This document shows positions 28,983 to 40,860 of a DNA stretch of 64,000 nt, in pieces (position 1 is the stretch's first letter; the number at the start of each line of letters is the position of its first letter). The notes beneath the pieces are model-generated. The model worked only from the letters and a program-made list of their open reading frames with translations, ran no database searches and was not told the DNA's origin. The translations under genes were made by a program, and so were the position numbers. This DNA is from Casimicrobiaceae bacterium (GTDB lineage Bacteria > Pseudomonadota > Gammaproteobacteria > Burkholderiales > Casimicrobiaceae): the NCBI GenBank assembly GCA_026646885.1, contig JAPKHK010000004.1, positions 233,410 through 297,409 of the forward strand, in the 5' to 3' direction.

Positions 28983-30392
28983 TCACGCGAGTTCCCTGAC
29001 ATCTACGAAACGTCCCGCAATCGCGGCGGCAGCCGCCATGGCCGGACTGACCAGATGGGTGCGCCCGCCAGCACCTTGGCGCCCTTCAAAGTTGCGATTG
29101 GAGGTCGAGGCGCAGCGCTCGCCCGGCTCCAGGCGGTCGTCGTTCATCGCCAGACACATCGAGCAACCCGGCTCGCGCCATTCGAAACCAGCGGCGCGAA
29201 AGATCCGGTCCAGACCCTCGGCTTCAGCCTGCGCTTTCACCAAACCTGAACCGGGAACGATCAACACTTGCCGCACCTGGTCTGCCTTGCGGCGGCCTCG
29301 CGCAACGGCGGCCGCCTCGCGTAGGTCCTCGATGCGCGAATTGGTGCATGAGCCGATGAATACCTTATCGACCTTGATGTCGGTGATCGGCGTGTTCGGT
29401 GTGAGCCCCATGTAGGCAAGCGCTCTTTCCATGGCCTCGCGGCGCACCGCATCGCTCTCCTTCTTCGGATCCGGCACCCGGCAGGTGACGCTGGCCACCA
29501 TCTCCGGCGAAGTGCCCCAAGTCACGGCAGGCTTTATGCGGTTGCCCGCCAGCTCGACCACGCGATCAAACTCGGCGTCGGGGTCGCTCACCAGCGTGCG
29601 CCAATAAGCGACCGCCCGCTCCCAATCGGCGCCCTTGGGCGCGAACGGTCGCCCCTGCAGATAAGCGATGGTGGCCTCGTCGACCGCCACCATGCCGGAG
29701 CGCGCGCCCGCCTCGATCGCCATGTTGCATAGAGTCATGCGCCCTTCGACCGACAAAGCGCGGATGGTGCTACCACCGAACTCGATGGCATGGCCGGTAC
29801 CGCCGGCGGTGCCGATTTCGCCGATCAGCTTGAGGGCGATATCCTTGGCGCTGCAGCCGCGCGGCAAGGCGCCCTCGACACGAACCAGGAGGCGCTTGGC
29901 TTTCTTCAGGAGCAGGCATTGCGTGGCCAGCACATGCTCCACTTCGGAGGTGCCGATGCCAAAGGCCAGTGCGGCGAGCGCGCCGTGGGTGCTGGTGTGC
30001 GAATCGCCGCACACCACGGTCATGCCTGGCAGCGTGGCCCCCTGTTCGGGCCCGATGACATGCACGATTCCTTGGCCGGGATCACGAAACGGAAAATACG
30101 CCTTGGCGCCGAAGCTGCGGATATTGGCGTCGAGGGTTTCGACCTGGGTGCGAGAAATCGGATCGCGGATACCCTCTTGCCAATCCTTGGTCGGGGTATT
30201 GTGGTCGGCGGTGGCAACCACCGAGCCGACCCGCCAGGGCTTACGACCGGCGAGCCGAAGGCCTTCGAAGGCCTGGGGGCTGGTGACCTCGTGTACATAA
30301 TGCCGGTCGATGTAGAGCAGCGCGGTGCCATCAGCTTCCGTGCGGACGACGTGGCTGCTCCAGAGTTTGTCGTAAAGCGTTTGGCCAGGCAT
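28983..30392 (-). CDS. leuC: 3-isopropylmalate dehydratase large subunit
   Basis: Aconitase-family [4Fe-4S] enzyme, partner of LeuD. The 469 aa contain the cluster cysteines in IGSCTNSR and GCSMCLAMN and the substrate residues in [14 protein letters not shown]. First gene of the leuC-lipoprotein-leuD-leuB run. Confidence 0.97.
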   Translation of the reverse strand: MPGQTLYDKLWSSHVVRTEADGTALLYIDRHYVHEVTSPQAFEGLRLAGRKPWRVGSVVATADHNTPTKDWQEGIRDPISRTQVETLDANIRSFGAKAYFPFRDPGQGIVHVIGPEQGATLPGMTVVCGDSHTSTHGALAALAFGIGTSEVEHVLATQCLLLKKAKRLLVRVEGALPRGCSAKDIALKLIGEIGTAGGTGHAIEFGGSTIRALSVEGRMTLCNMAIEAGARSGMVAVDEATIAYLQGRPFAPKGADWERAVAYWRTLVSDPDAEFDRVVELAGNRIKPAVTWGTSPEMVASVTCRVPDPKKESDAVRREAMERALAYMGLTPNTPITDIKVDKVFIGSCTNSRIEDLREAAAVARGRRKADQVRQVLIVPGSGLVKAQAEAEGLDRIFRAAGFEWREPGCSMCLAMNDDRLEPGERCASTSNRNFEGRQGAGGRTHLVSPAMAAAAAIAGRFVDVRELA

Positions 30393-30427
30393 GTTCAGGG
30401 CCGCGAGGCAAGTGCGGGAATGGCCAA

Positions 30428-31423
30428 TTATGACATAAAGCCGCTCGTTTGTTGCAGTGCAGAAACGTCCTCCCGCCAGCGTCCAAGCCGATCTTCCAAG
30501 GTCACGACGAGAGTCTCCCCAAAACTGTCGAAGCGCTCGCCGGCCGTTGCGCGCAGCCAGGTGACTTGGCGCTTGGCCAGTTGCCGCGTCGCTTCGATGC
30601 CCCGCTCTCGCAATGCCGCGGCGTCGAGTTCACCGTCGAGGTATCGCCAAGCCTGGCGGTACCCGACTGCGCGCATCGCTGGCAGATCCGGGCTCAGTGA
30701 ATGACGCTGACGCAGATCCCGCAGTTCCTCGACCAATCCCCCCGCAAGCATACGTTCGAAGCGTCGGGCAATCCGCTGGTGCAGCACGGCCCGCTCTTCC
30801 GGCACCAGCAGGAATGGTCGGAAACTCAGATCGCGCGCGGCGCTCCGCGCACCCTGGAGCGTCGAGAGTGGCTGCCCGCACAGCCGCCAGACTTCCAAGG
30901 CGCGCTGCACACGTTGTTTGTCAGCAGGCTGGATGCGGGCCGCGCTGGCCGGGTCCACTCGGGCTAGCTCGGCGTGCAGCGCAGGCCAGCCGCGCGCCGC
31001 GGCTTCGCGCTCCAAGCTTTGGCGCAATGCCGCGTCGGCCCGAGGCAATTCGGAGAGCCCGGCGACCAGGGCCCGAAAATAGAGCATGGTGCCGCCAACG
31101 ACCAGCGGAAAACCGCCGCGCGCATAGATCTCCCGGATAGCTCGCGCCGCATCTTGGGCGAAGCGCGCCGCCGAGTAGGCTTGCGTCGGCGCAACCAGAT
31201 CCAGCAGGTGGTGCGGCACGCGCCGTTGCTCTGCGGCGCTGGGCTTGGCGGTGCCGATATCCATGCCCCGATAGACTTGCGCCGAATCCATGCTGATGAT
31301 TTCCAGGCCGAGACGTTCGGCCACCTCCAAGGCGAGGGCACTCTTGCCGCTGGCCGTCGGCCCGGCCAGCACCGGCACCGGCGGCCACTTGCCAGACGCG
31401 GAAACGGCGCGATCAGCGGCCAC
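30428..31423 (-). CDS. miaA: tRNA dimethylallyltransferase
   Basis: Adds the isopentenyl group to A37 of tRNAs reading UNN codons. The protein (331 aa from GTG 31423) has the P-loop [29 protein letters not shown] and [11 protein letters not shown]. The start is uncertain: GTG 31423 overlaps the mutL end by 11 bp and lacks a clear ribosome site, and later GTGs are also possible. The mutL-miaA order is conserved in proteobacteria. Confidence 0.93.
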   Translation of the reverse strand: MAADRAVSASGKWPPVPVLAGPTASGKSALALEVAERLGLEIISMDSAQVYRGMDIGTAKPSAAEQRRVPHHLLDLVAPTQAYSAARFAQDAARAIREIYARGGFPLVVGGTMLYFRALVAGLSELPRADAALRQSLEREAAARGWPALHAELARVDPASAARIQPADKQRVQRALEVWRLCGQPLSTLQGARSAARDLSFRPFLLVPEERAVLHQRIARRFERMLAGGLVEELRDLRQRHSLSPDLPAMRAVGYRQAWRYLDGELDAAALRERGIEATRQLAKRQVTWLRATAGERFDSFGETLVVTLEDRLGRWREDVSALQQTSGFMS

Positions 31424-33179
31424 GTTGAAACAGCCGGTCAAGCTCGGCGAGGCTGATTTGGCGTGTCGTCGGCCGCCCGTGATTGCAGGATCCGGCGCGT
31501 TCGGTGGCTTCCATTTCGCGCAACAGCGCATTCATTTCCGGCAGGGTGAGCTGGCGATGCGCACGCACGGCGCCGTGGCAAGCCATGGTCGCGAGTAGAG
31601 CGTCGCGCCGCTGAGCCGCCGCCCCGCTGGTGCCGTCTTCGGCCAAATCGGCGAGCAGCGCATGCACCAGCGCCGGCAAGTCGCCACCCGCCAGCAGGGC
31701 CGGCACCGTGCGCAACGCCACGCTCTGCGCTGAGAGCGTGCTAAATTCAAAGCCCATGGCGTGCAGGGCCGCGCGGTCCCGCTCGAGCACGGCCAGTTCC
31801 ATGGCATCGACACGTAGGGTGACCGGAACGAGAAGCGTCTGCACCGCCGGCACCGCATCGGCCGCGCACTTGAGCCGTTCATAGAGGATGCGCTCGTGCG
31901 CCGCGTGCATATCCACCAGCACCAGGCCCTCGCGGTTCTGCGCCAGGATGTAGATGCCATGCAGTTGGGCAAGCGCGAAGCCGAGCGGGGCGAGTTCCTC
32001 CTTTGGCGGCGCCTCGGGCAGGGGCGGATGCCCCGCGGGTGAGAATTGCTGGAGATACTTCGCCACCGGTTCGCGCGCCGCCAACGGCATCGCCTGTTGC
32101 ACCGGGGCGGGTGCGCCCCTGCCGGAGGGCGTCGGGCCTGGCGCGCTCCTCAGCGCTGCAAGCTGCGCCTGGGGCAGGCGCAGCTCTGGCAGGATCGCAC
32201 CGCCGCGCAGCGCTAGCGCCTTGGCAAGCGCATTGCGGACAAACCCATAGACGGCATTGCCCTCCCGAAAGCGCACTTCGCTTTTGGTCGGATGCACGTT
32301 CACGTCGACAGCGGAGGGGTCGATCTCCAGGAGCAGCACGCAGGACGGCGAGCGACCACCGTGCAGCAGGTCGCGTGCCGCCTCGCGCACCGCGTGCGCG
32401 AGCATGCGGTCACGCACGAAGCGACCGTTGACATAAAGGTACAGCGGCTCGCGCAGGGTCGCGCCGTCGGTAGCGATCCAAGCGTCGAGGCGCAGCGCTG
32501 GCGTAGCCTCACCGACAACGCGCGCCTGAGCGAGAAACTCCTCGCCCAGCAACGCACCGACGCGTTGCGCCGCGGTCTGCGAGGGCAGCTGCCGCACGGC
32601 GCGGGCATTGTGCCGCAAGGCAAAAGCCACCTGCGGGCGCACCAGGGCGATGCGCTTGACCGTCTCGTCGCAGTGGCCCCATTCGGTCGCCTCGCTCTTC
32701 AAAAACTTGCGCCGCGCCGGCGTATTGAAATACAGATCGCGCACGGTGATAGTGGTGCCTGGCATGGCAGACGCCGGCTGGGGTTCGCCCAAATTGCCGC
32801 CTTCGGCCACGATGCTCCAGGCATGCGAGGCCTCGCGCGGCCGACTAACCAAGCTCACCCTGGCGACTGCGGCCATGCTCGCCAACGCCTCGCCGCGAAA
32901 ACCCAGACTGGCGATGGCATCGAGATCGTCGACTACGGCAATCTTACTGGTGGCATGGCGGGACAGCGCGAGGGCCAGCTCCTCGCGTGCGATGCCGCAG
33001 CCGTCGTCGGCCACCCGAATCTCCTTGACGCCACCCTCCATCAGATCGATGGCGATTTCCGTGGCGCCAGCATCGAGGCTGTTCTCCAAAAGCTCTTTGA
33101 GGGCCGCCGCCGGCCGATCGACCACTTCGCCGGCGGCGATCTGGCTGATCAGCAGATCCGGCAACGGCCTAATCGGCAT
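31413..33179 (-). CDS. mutL: DNA mismatch repair protein MutL
   Basis: GHKL ATPase that links MutS mismatch recognition to strand incision. The 588 aa start [23 protein letters not shown] and show [18 protein letters not shown] and [16 protein letters not shown]; the Pro-rich linker (about 340-400) separates the N-terminal ATPase from the C-terminal dimerisation domain. ATG 33179 is chosen over the in-frame extension to 33320, which would lie within the amidotransferase gene. I see no DQHAxxE(x)4E endonuclease motif ('[12 protein letters not shown]' is present instead), so nuclease activity needs checking. Confidence 0.95.
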   Translation of the reverse strand: MPIRPLPDLLISQIAAGEVVDRPAAALKELLENSLDAGATEIAIDLMEGGVKEIRVADDGCGIAREELALALSRHATSKIAVVDDLDAIASLGFRGEALASMAAVARVSLVSRPREASHAWSIVAEGGNLGEPQPASAMPGTTITVRDLYFNTPARRKFLKSEATEWGHCDETVKRIALVRPQVAFALRHNARAVRQLPSQTAAQRVGALLGEEFLAQARVVGEATPALRLDAWIATDGATLREPLYLYVNGRFVRDRMLAHAVREAARDLLHGGRSPSCVLLLEIDPSAVDVNVHPTKSEVRFREGNAVYGFVRNALAKALALRGGAILPELRLPQAQLAALRSAPGPTPSGRGAPAPVQQAMPLAAREPVAKYLQQFSPAGHPPLPEAPPKEELAPLGFALAQLHGIYILAQNREGLVLVDMHAAHERILYERLKCAADAVPAVQTLLVPVTLRVDAMELAVLERDRAALHAMGFEFSTLSAQSVALRTVPALLAGGDLPALVHALLADLAEDGTSGAAAQRRDALLATMACHGAVRAHRQLTLPEMNALLREMEATERAGSCNHGRPTTRQISLAELDRLFQRGR

Positions 33180-33879
33180 GGGCGAGCCCGAGAATCCAGC
33201 GGGTGTAGATACGGTCAGCGACAGCGGACAGTCGGGCGACGCGCCCGGCCAGATCGGTTTGCATGAGCTCGGGCGTCTGCACGCCCAGGCCTTTGGATGC
33301 GGCGATTTCGGCAGCGCCACTGTCGCACCATGCTTTGACCATTTCGGCAGTCATTTCGACATGGCACTGCATCCCGAGGTGCTTGCCCCACGCAAACGCT
33401 TGGTGCGCGCATAATTCCGACCAGAGGATCAAGTCGGCCCCGTTGGGGATCGCGAAGGTCTCGCCATGCCAGTGAAAAGACTCGAATTCGCGCAGCTCGC
33501 CGAACCATGCGGCGCCCATCGGTGTAGCCGCGATGGTCACCTTGCCCCAACCGATTTCCTTGTGCGGCGCGCGCGTCACCGCTGCCCCTAGCGCTTTGGC
33601 AAGGAGCTGCCCGCCCAGACAATGGCCGATCACCGGCTTATCGGCCGCCACGGCTTCGCGCACGCGTGCGAGCACTTTCGGAATCCAGGGGAGATCATCG
33701 TTGGCACTCATTGGCCCACCCATCATGCACAAGCCGCTGTAGGCCGCCAGGGATTCAGGCACCACATCGTCGGCGTCGATCGCCACGACCTCCATGGGGA
33801 TGCGGTTGCGGGCAAGAAAGGTGGCGAAATAGCCAGCGCCTTCAGTAGTGGAAAAGCGGCAAATGAGCACCGGTTTCAT
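33169..33879 (-). CDS. Class I glutamine amidotransferase-like protein
   Basis: A 236-residue stand-alone GATase domain like the GMP-synthase-related 'type 1 glutamine amidotransferase' proteins. The nucleophile is in IGHCLGGQLLA (Cys near residue 87); FHWHGETF and QCHVEMTAEM supply the His and Glu of the triad region. No synthetase domain is attached, so the acceptor substrate is unknown. It overlaps the mutL start by 11 bp. Confidence 0.85.
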   Translation of the reverse strand: MKPVLICRFSTTEGAGYFATFLARNRIPMEVVAIDADDVVPESLAAYSGLCMMGGPMSANDDLPWIPKVLARVREAVAADKPVIGHCLGGQLLAKALGAAVTRAPHKEIGWGKVTIAATPMGAAWFGELREFESFHWHGETFAIPNGADLILWSELCAHQAFAWGKHLGMQCHVEMTAEMVKAWCDSGAAEIAASKGLGVQTPELMQTDLAGRVARLSAVADRIYTRWILGLAHAD

Positions 33880-33979
33880 GGGCGTGCAAGCACCGTGAGA
33901 GGGAAAATCGAGATTTTAGGCGAGAACGGACCTGTCGGCGTGGCCTGAAGACCAGCGCGCAGCGCGAGAGGGCGTCGGC

Positions 33980-34792
33980 TCAGCGGTGCTTGGGCCCGCG
34001 GATCAGCGCGTAGGCCGAATGATTATGGATGGACTCGAAATTCTCGGCCTCAACCACGTAGCGCACGACCCTCTGGTCAGCCTCAAGCAGCGCGGAAACG
34101 TCGCGCACGGTGTCCTCGACGAACTTTGGGTTGTCATACGCGCGCTCGGTGACGAACTTCTCGTCGGCGCGCTTGAGAATCCCGAATAGCTCGGCAGACG
34201 CCTGGCTTTCCACCATCGCGATCAGCTCGTCGATCCAAATTGGCGCGCCGGTTTCGACGGTGACCGTGACGTGCGAGCGTTGGTTGTGCGCGCCGTAGGC
34301 GGCGATCCGCTTCGAGCATGGACACAAGCTGGTCACCGGCACCACGACCTGGAGGGTGCGCCCGAACACCCCCTGGCGCAGTTCGCCCATCAGCATCACT
34401 TCGTAGTCGAGCAGGCTCTCGACCCCGGACACTGGCGCGGCCTTATTGCGAAAAAACGGAAACCGCAATTCGATGCGACCGGAGTGCGACAGCAACCGCT
34501 CGCACATGTCACGCACCAGACCTTCCATGCTGATCACGCTCACCGGTTCCTTCCAGAGCTGCAAGAGCTCGATGAAGCGCGACATATGAGTGCCCTTGAC
34601 GTGCTCGGGCAGCTCAACATACATGTTGCAGATGGCAACCGTGGGCATGGGCTCACCGCCGCGATCGGCAACGCGCATGGGGTAGCGAATGGACCGAATG
34701 CCCACGTCGTCGATGGCCAAATTGCGGTGGTCGACGCTGCTTTGCACATCAGGGATGGGCAGCGTTTCGGGGAGGGATTCGCGCAGATTCAT
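33980..34792 (-). CDS. folE2: GTP cyclohydrolase FolE2
   Basis: Type IB GTP cyclohydrolase, first step of tetrahydrofolate synthesis, usable with metals other than zinc. The 270 aa contain the conserved [20 protein letters not shown], with the Cys typical of the COG1469 family. Start ATG 34792 ([17 protein letters not shown]) is preferred to an in-frame start at 34834. In other bacteria folE2 copies are often zinc-regulated; I see no clear Zur box here. Confidence 0.92.
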   Translation of the reverse strand: MNLRESLPETLPIPDVQSSVDHRNLAIDDVGIRSIRYPMRVADRGGEPMPTVAICNMYVELPEHVKGTHMSRFIELLQLWKEPVSVISMEGLVRDMCERLLSHSGRIELRFPFFRNKAAPVSGVESLLDYEVMLMGELRQGVFGRTLQVVVPVTSLCPCSKRIAAYGAHNQRSHVTVTVETGAPIWIDELIAMVESQASAELFGILKRADEKFVTERAYDNPKFVEDTVRDVSALLEADQRVVRYVVEAENFESIHNHSAYALIRGPKHR

Positions 34793-34855
34793 GGGGGCAA
34801 GTATAAGCTCCAGGGGCGGCGCCGGCCAAATCACCCGCCGGCTCGCAATAACCGC

Positions 34856-36733
34856 TCAGGCAGCAGGGCGGGCCACCGCCGGCTTGAGGAGCGCGCCGAA
34901 GCGCTCGCGAACGGCAAGGTTGATACCCTCCGCATCGAGCCCGCACTGTGCGAGTAGGAGTCCCGGATCGCCCTGGGAGAGAAAAGTGTCTGGCAGGCCC
35001 AAGTGGAGAATCGGTACGGCCATGCCCTCCTCCGCCAGCACCTCGGCCACCGCGCTCCCGGCGCCGCCTTCAAGCGTGTTTTCCTCGACCGTCACCAGCG
35101 CCTCGTGCCGTTGCGCCAGCTCTCTGATCAGAGCCCGATCGATGGGCTTCACGAAACGCATGTTGGCGACGCTCAGATCGAGTTCCTCCCCGACCCTCAG
35201 CGCCGGCGCGAGCATGCTGCCAAAAGCGAGCAGCGCAAGGCGTTTTCCGGAGCGACGCAGCTCCCCCTTGCCGATCGGCAGAGCGTTCATTTCACGCCGC
35301 TCGGCAACGCCCGCACCTGTGCCACGGGGATAGCGCACCGCGGCCGGGGTGCCAAGCTGATGACCAGTGAAGAGCATCTGCCGGCATTCGTTTTCGTCGG
35401 CCGGCGCCATCACTGTCATGTTCGGCACACACCGCAGATAAGACAAGTCGAAGCTACCCGCGTGGGTGGCGCCGTCCGCGCCCACCAGTCCGGCGCGGTC
35501 GATAGCGAAAAGCACCGGCAGATTCTGCAGCGCAACGTCATGGATGAGTTGATCGTAAGCCCGCTGCAGGAACGTCGAATAGATCGCCACAACCGGCTTG
35601 TACCCTTCGCACGCCAAACCCGCGGCAAATGTGACGGCATGCTGCTCGGCGATGCCGACATCGAAATAGCGGCCGGGAAATCGCTGGGAAAACTCGACCA
35701 TCCCCGAGCCCTCCCGCATCGCCGGAGTAATGCCAACCAGCAGCGGGTCTTGGTCGGCCATGTCGCAGAGCCATTTACCGAATATTTCGGTGTAGGTCGG
35801 AGCACCTTGCTTCGCCAGCACGCCCGACAGGGGATCGAAGCGCCCCACGCCATGGTAGAGAATGGGGTCTTCCTCGGCCTTGCGGTAGCCATGCCCCTTG
35901 CGGGTGACCACATGCAGCAGGCGCGGCCCGTTGAGCTGCCGCAGATTCTGCAAGGTGGGAATGAGGGCGGACAAATCGTGGCCGTCGATGGGCCCGATGT
36001 AATTGAAGCCGAATTCCTCGAATAAAGTGCCCGGAAGCACCATGCCCTTCATGTGCTCTTCAGCGCGCTTGGCGAAATCGCGCATCGGTGGCAACTTCGC
36101 CAGAACCTTTTCACCCCCTCGGCGCACGCTGTTGTAGAAGCGGCTCGAGAGCAGCTTGGCAAGGTAGTTGTTGAATGCGCCCACGGGCTCGGAAATCGAC
36201 ATGTCGTTGTCGTTCAAGACCACCAGCAGGTTGGCGTCCATGGCGCCGGCGTTATTGAGCGCCTCGAAGGCCATGCCGGCGCTCATCGCCCCATCCCCGA
36301 TCACCGCCACGATGGAGCGCGTGCCACCCTTGAGCTTCTCCGCCACGGCCATGCCCAACGCAGCGCTGATCGAGGTACTCGAATGCGCCGTGCCGAAGGT
36401 GTCATACTCACTCTCGTCGCGTCGCGGGAACCCGGAGATGCCGCCCCACTGGCGCAGCCCGGCCATGCGCTCGCGCCGCCCAGTGAGGATTTTGTGCGGG
36501 TAAGTCTGGTGTCCTACATCCCAGATCAGCCTCTCGCTAGGGGTGTCGAACACGTAATGCAAAGCGATGGTCAGCTCCACGGTGCCCAGATTCGACGACA
36601 GGTGCCCGCCGGTCTTGGACACGCTCTGGAGCATGAATTCACGCAATTCCTGCGCCAACTGCGGCAACTGCGCGCGGTCGAGCCGGCGCAGGTCCGCCGG
36701 GGAATCAATGGTTTCGAGCAATGGATAGATCAC
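34856..36733 (-). CDS. dxs: 1-deoxy-D-xylulose-5-phosphate synthase
   Basis: Thiamine-diphosphate enzyme starting the MEP isoprenoid pathway. The 625 aa have the TPP motif [18 protein letters not shown] with [14 protein letters not shown] continuation, RLIWDVGHQ and the catalytic Glu in [17 protein letters not shown]. It overlaps ispA by 4 nt in the xseB-ispA-dxs operon. Confidence 0.97.
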   Translation of the reverse strand: MIYPLLETIDSPADLRRLDRAQLPQLAQELREFMLQSVSKTGGHLSSNLGTVELTIALHYVFDTPSERLIWDVGHQTYPHKILTGRRERMAGLRQWGGISGFPRRDESEYDTFGTAHSSTSISAALGMAVAEKLKGGTRSIVAVIGDGAMSAGMAFEALNNAGAMDANLLVVLNDNDMSISEPVGAFNNYLAKLLSSRFYNSVRRGGEKVLAKLPPMRDFAKRAEEHMKGMVLPGTLFEEFGFNYIGPIDGHDLSALIPTLQNLRQLNGPRLLHVVTRKGHGYRKAEEDPILYHGVGRFDPLSGVLAKQGAPTYTEIFGKWLCDMADQDPLLVGITPAMREGSGMVEFSQRFPGRYFDVGIAEQHAVTFAAGLACEGYKPVVAIYSTFLQRAYDQLIHDVALQNLPVLFAIDRAGLVGADGATHAGSFDLSYLRCVPNMTVMAPADENECRQMLFTGHQLGTPAAVRYPRGTGAGVAERREMNALPIGKGELRRSGKRLALLAFGSMLAPALRVGEELDLSVANMRFVKPIDRALIRELAQRHEALVTVEENTLEGGAGSAVAEVLAEEGMAVPILHLGLPDTFLSQGDPGLLLAQCGLDAEGINLAVRERFGALLKPAVARPAA

Positions 36734-37632
36734 GATTGGCGCAACACGATGAGATCGGCCAGTTGCAAAAGGGGCAATGCACGATCAGCGAAGCTCGCCA
36801 GCGCGGCGCGCGCTTCGGCGTGCAATTCGGCGGCACGCGCCTTGGCCGCGGACAGCCCCAGGGCGGTGACATAGGTGGGCTTGTTGGCGGCCGCGTCTTT
36901 GCCCGCGGTTTTGCCCAGCGTCGCCGAAGTCCCTTCGGCATCGAGAATGTCGTCGACTACTTGAAAGGCAAGCCCGACGGCTTTGGCGTAATGGTCGAGA
37001 CGTTCGCGTTCGGTGCCGCTGAGCGCGCCGCCACATGCGGCACCCAACAGCACGGCAGCGCGGATCAGGGCACCGGTTTTGTGCACGTGCATCAACTCCA
37101 GCTCTGCCACCTCGATCTCTTTGCCCACACTCGCCAAATCGATCGCCTGTCCACCGGCCATGCCCCGCGAACCGCAGGCGCGGGCAAACAAGCCCATCAG
37201 TTCGCGATGGGCGTGTGCGGGCTCGATCCGCGCCTCGGTAATGACCTCGAAGGCCAGAGCCTGGAGGGCATCCCCGGCAAGCAGGGCGGTCGCTTCGTCG
37301 AACTGGCGATGACAGGCCAGCTGACCTCGGCGCAAATCGTCATCGTCCATGCAAGGTAAATCGTCGTGAATGAGCGAGTAGGCGTGAATCAGCTCCACCG
37401 CCGCGGCCACCGCGTCGGCTTGCTCCCAAGACCCACCCGTCAGCTCACAGGCCGCATAGGCGAGCAGCGGCCGCACGCGCTTGCCCCCACCCAAAACGGC
37501 ATAGCGCATGGCCTGGTGCAGTCGCTGCGGCTCGAGCGCGTCAGAGGGAAGCGCCGCGGCCAAGACCCCTTCGATACGCCGGCGACCCGCTTCGGCCCAA
37601 TCCGCCCAAGCCTGCGCTGATTCAGGCCCCAT
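36730..37632 (-). CDS. ispA: Farnesyl diphosphate synthase
   Basis: Prenyltransferase (300 aa) with both aspartate-rich motifs: [14 protein letters not shown] and [11 protein letters not shown] 37632 ([12 protein letters not shown]) overlaps the xseB end by 11 bp; the extension to 37761 would read over xseB in another frame. Confidence 0.95.
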   Translation of the reverse strand: MGPESAQAWADWAEAGRRRIEGVLAAALPSDALEPQRLHQAMRYAVLGGGKRVRPLLAYAACELTGGSWEQADAVAAAVELIHAYSLIHDDLPCMDDDDLRRGQLACHRQFDEATALLAGDALQALAFEVITEARIEPAHAHRELMGLFARACGSRGMAGGQAIDLASVGKEIEVAELELMHVHKTGALIRAAVLLGAACGGALSGTERERLDHYAKAVGLAFQVVDDILDAEGTSATLGKTAGKDAAANKPTYVTALGLSAAKARAAELHAEARAALASFADRALPLLQLADLIVLRQS

Positions 37633-37879
37633 CGTCCGATCCGCCAGGCGGCGCGAATGGCTGCAAAACGCCGCCTTCGAGAATCTTGACCTTCTGCTGT
37701 GCATCGACCAGCACCGCCTGGCATTGGCGCAGCAGCTCGGCGCCGCGCTGATAGGCGGCAAGCGCGGCTTCGAGAGGCATCTGCCCCCCTTCCATCGCCG
37801 CGACGATGGCTTCGAGTTCCGTAAGCGCCTCCTCGAAACTGGGGGCTGCCGCGGGAGTTGCGGGAGTGGCAGGAGACAT
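37622..37879 (-). CDS. xseB: Exodeoxyribonuclease VII small subunit
   Basis: An 85-residue helical subunit, partner of XseA in ssDNA exonuclease VII. The core FEEALTELEAIVAAMEGGQMPLEAAL and AYQRGAELLRQCQAVL is typical. First gene of the isoprenoid operon, as in E. coli. Confidence 0.94.
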   Translation of the reverse strand: MSPATPATPAAAPSFEEALTELEAIVAAMEGGQMPLEAALAAYQRGAELLRQCQAVLVDAQQKVKILEGGVLQPFAPPGGSDDGA

Positions 37880-38054
37880 GGCAGAGCGGAAGAAAAGCGG
37901 CTTAGGTTACCGGACTTCGCGTCAGGTGGTCAATGCGCAGCCACGGCGCGGGCCCCGGCGCAACACCGGTCGGCGGCGTGGGAACTTGGCCCGACATTTG
38001 TTATCCTATGCCCGTAACGCGCACGTGCCCAAGCCGGCACGGCCAACAGCACCC

Positions 38055-38421
38055 GGGGGCGACTTGGCTTCGACAGGGGTTGCGAAGCAGCGCGGGGCAT
38101 GCCAAGGCGCCTGTCCTTGTAAAAAACGAGCAATCGCAAATTTAACTGCGAACGACGAAACCTACGCTCTGGCGGCTTAATCCCGCCGGACCTCGCACCG
38201 GGTGGCGCATGGCCCGGGTGAGCTAAACCCTCACAGCGAGGTCAGTTTCATGCGCTCGTGCTGCATCGGGTCACTTGATGCCGCATTAAATCAAGGTGAC
38301 TGGCCAAACCGCAGCCTGCCCTTCGGCGGCGGATGGGCGAGAACCAAATGAAGCGGCTAAGCATGTAGTCCCGACTGTAGAGGACCTTTGGACGCGGGTT
38401 CGATTCCCGCCGCCTCCACCA
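38055..38421 (+). ncRNA. ssrA: tmRNA
   Basis: One-piece transfer-messenger RNA of about 367 nt. The 5' end GGGGGCGACTTGGCTTCGAC pairs with the 3' CGCCTCC-ACCA acceptor end; the T arm GGGTTCGATTCCCGC is present. The tag frame reads ANDETYALAA then TAA at 38149-38181, to be added after the tmRNA alanine. It rescues stalled ribosomes together with SmpB. An extended -10-like TGTTATCCT near 37999-38007 may be its promoter. It marks the end of the conserved core block; genes to its right are accessory. Confidence 0.97.
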
Positions 38422-38426
38422 ATTCC

Positions 38427-38455
38427 AAAAGCCCGAACTCGTTTCGGGCTTTTTC
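38427..38455 (+). terminator. Intrinsic terminator after ssrA
   Basis: AGCCCGAA-CTCG-TTTCGGGCT followed by TTTT, six bases after the mature tmRNA CCA end. Confidence 0.92.
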
Positions 38456-38720
38456 ACGTTGCCCGCAGGGCCAGTTCTGGCGGGCCTTCGCCGATTTGCC
38501 TCGCGAGCGGCACCCCTCCCGTTCCCACAGTTATGGCCCTTCGCGGCCTCTCTGTTCTCCGGTTTTATCTGGTGGCCTCGCGAGCGTGCGCGAGGCCACT
38601 TCCTGTATTGATGCGGGTTTCAGGGCTGTCGGTTGTGGTTGGAGAGTGGTTGCCGCCGGCGACCGAAGGATGAAAACGCACCAAACCGAGCGTTCAGCTC
38701 GCTTGCATGGCCCCCTCTAG
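38456..38720. other. Non-coding junction with a perfect 11-bp hairpin
   Basis: 265 bp between the ssrA terminator and the sensor-kinase stop, with no credible gene. At 38572-38599 GTGGCCTCGCG-AGCGTG-CGCGAGGCCAC is a perfect 11-bp inverted repeat without a T tract on either strand. The core GCCTCGCGAG also appears near 38497-38506. Confidence 0.6.
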
Positions 38721-40121
38721 CTACTCACCAGATTTGGCGGGCATCAACAACATGAACTGGGTCAATTGGTCTGCGGAAGTTACATGGACGTCCCCTCCAT
38801 GGGCACGGAGAATCGAGCGGGTAATCGCCAGACCTAATCCAGCCCCCTCCGTTGTCCTGTTCCGAGCGCTGTCTGCTCGGTAAAAACGGTTGAATAGACG
38901 CTCAAGGTGCTCAGGAGGAATGACTGGACCGGAATTTTCGACGGTGAGACCGACCAGCCCCTGATCACTGCCATGAATCCGGATGGCGATACTGCCATCC
39001 TCCGGGGTATGGCGGATAGCGTTGGAAAGGAGATTGCTGATTGCCCGCCGCAGCATCAAACGGTCGCCGTCGACAAGGCCATTGCCCGAGATGGAAAGGT
39101 GCAAGCGCTTTTCCTCGGCCAGGATTTCGTAATATTCCAGGAGGCCGCGAACCTCTTCGGCCAAGTCGACGGACTCAAGGTTCGGAATGACCTGATTGTT
39201 GTCGGCTTGTGCCAGGAAAAGCATGTCAGAAATCATGCGCGACAGGCGTTCGAACTCCTCGGCGTTGGAAGCCAGCAGGTCGCGATACTCGTCGGCTGAA
39301 CGTGCTTTCGAAAGGGTCACCTGGGTCTGCGTGAGGAGATTGCTGACCGGCGTTCGCAGTTCATGCGCGAGATCCGAGGAATAGTCCGAGAGTCGCTGAA
39401 ACGACGCTTCCAGCCTTGAGAGCATGCCGTTCAGCGTGTCGGTTAGTTCGGCCAGTTCGCGGGGAATGGCCTCCGAGGGCAGGCGGGAGTGCAGGTTTTT
39501 TGCAGTGATCGCCGCTGCCCGCTGCTTGATTGCCTGCAGAGGGAACAGGCCACGGCGCGCAATGAACCATCCGAGCATGCCCATGACGAGGGCTGCCGTT
39601 GCTACGAATGACCACAAGGTGTGCCGAAACGATTCCATGAAATGTTCGTGGTGGCCGATTTCGGTGGCAATGCCAACGGTAAGCGTGGTACCTGCCTCGG
39701 CCGTCGCGGCAGAAGCCACGATGCCGCGCATCGGCAGACCGTTGCCGGCAACCCACTTGAGGGGTCGTCCGCTTTCGGCTGCTCCGGCCGACAACAGACC
39801 CGGCGAAAAAACATTCGTGTCATTCGTGAAGACGATTTGACCATCCGCCGCCAGAATGGAGACGGCCAGCCCGTGATGCCCGGTCAAGGCGTCATTCAGC
39901 TCTTGAGTCATCGCGCGGTTCGGCCATGGGCCCTTCGAGCGGTCGAGCATGTGCCGGACCAGTTCCATTTTGCCCGAGAGCAGTTCCATGTCCTGTTCCT
40001 CGAAATGCCTTTCCACGGCATTGCCGATGAGCAGCCCGAGCAGAAACAGCACCAGCGCCGAGGCCAGCGCGAACAACAGCGTCAGGCGCAGCGTGAGGGA
40101 GGGGCCTTGTCGTGCCGTCAA
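38721..40121 (-). CDS. Heavy-metal sensor histidine kinase (CusS/IrlS-like)
   Basis: A 466-residue inner-membrane kinase that should sense periplasmic copper/silver or related metals. It has TM1 (about 10-32), a periplasmic sensor with several His and Met residues, TM2 (about 168-190), a HAMP linker, the phospho-acceptor His in DLAHELRTP (about 256), and ATPase boxes [14 protein letters not shown] and [12 protein letters not shown]. Its ATG overlaps the response-regulator stop by 4 nt. Metal specificity is inferred from the efflux genes opposite. Confidence 0.9.
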   Translation of the reverse strand: MTARQGPSLTLRLTLLFALASALVLFLLGLLIGNAVERHFEEQDMELLSGKMELVRHMLDRSKGPWPNRAMTQELNDALTGHHGLAVSILAADGQIVFTNDTNVFSPGLLSAGAAESGRPLKWVAGNGLPMRGIVASAATAEAGTTLTVGIATEIGHHEHFMESFRHTLWSFVATAALVMGMLGWFIARRGLFPLQAIKQRAAAITAKNLHSRLPSEAIPRELAELTDTLNGMLSRLEASFQRLSDYSSDLAHELRTPVSNLLTQTQVTLSKARSADEYRDLLASNAEEFERLSRMISDMLFLAQADNNQVIPNLESVDLAEEVRGLLEYYEILAEEKRLHLSISGNGLVDGDRLMLRRAISNLLSNAIRHTPEDGSIAIRIHGSDQGLVGLTVENSGPVIPPEHLERLFNRFYRADSARNRTTEGAGLGLAITRSILRAHGGDVHVTSADQLTQFMLLMPAKSGE

Positions 40122-40795
40122 TCCGCCATCTCCAGCACATAGCCCATGCCGCGCACAGTCCGGATCAGCTTGGGCTCGAAACCTTCGTCGATCTTGAGCC
40201 GCAGGCGTTTGATCGCCACCTCGATGACGTTAGTATCGCTGTCGAAGTTCATGTCCCAGACCTGGGAGGCGATCAGCGAGCGCGGCAGAACCTCACCCTG
40301 CCGGCGCAGCAGCAGTTCGAGCAGGGCGAATTCCTTGGCGGTGAGGTCGATGCGCTTGCCGGCACGGCTGACGCGCCGTCGCAAAAGGTCGAGTTCGAGA
40401 TCGGCGGCACGCAGAAACTCGGATTCCTTTGTTTTGCCGCCGCGTCGCAGCAGGGTGCGCACGCGGGCCAGCAGTTCGGAAAAGGCAAACGGCTTCACCA
40501 GATAGTCGTCCGCCCCCAATTCCAATCCCTTGACCCGATCGTCCACCTGATCACGCGCGGTCAGGAACAGCACAGGCATGTCCTTGCCCGCCCGCCGGAT
40601 ACCCTGCAACACCTGCCAGCCGTCGATGCCCGGCAGCATGACGTCGAGGATGGCCAGGTCGTAGGCTTCGCTCAGCGCTTGATGCAGTCCATCAAGGCCG
40701 TTGGCCGATAGATCAACGACGAAGCCGGCCTCGTCCAAGCCCTGCTTCAAATAGGTTCCCGTCTTGGGTTCGTCTTCCACGACCAAAATCTTCAT
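40118..40795 (-). CDS. OmpR-type response regulator (CusR/CopR-like)
   Basis: A 225-residue regulator: receiver domain with phospho-acceptor D51 ([10 protein letters not shown]) and the '[12 protein letters not shown]' Lys region, then a winged-helix DNA-binding domain (about 125-222, ending VRGMGYVLE). ATG 40795 is chosen; the extension to 40933 would run through the operator. It is divergent from the efflux operon. A perfect GATTACA-N4-TGTAATC palindrome between them is its likely binding site. Confidence 0.92.
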   Translation of the reverse strand: MKILVVEDEPKTGTYLKQGLDEAGFVVDLSANGLDGLHQALSEAYDLAILDVMLPGIDGWQVLQGIRRAGKDMPVLFLTARDQVDDRVKGLELGADDYLVKPFAFSELLARVRTLLRRGGKTKESEFLRAADLELDLLRRRVSRAGKRIDLTAKEFALLELLLRRQGEVLPRSLIASQVWDMNFDSDTNVIEVAIKRLRLKIDEGFEPKLIRTVRGMGYVLEMAD

Positions 40796-40860
40796 CACTT
40801 TCTCCAGCAATAGCGAGCATCGATGGCACATTTTCCGCCGTATCCATGCGCAAGTATCCA

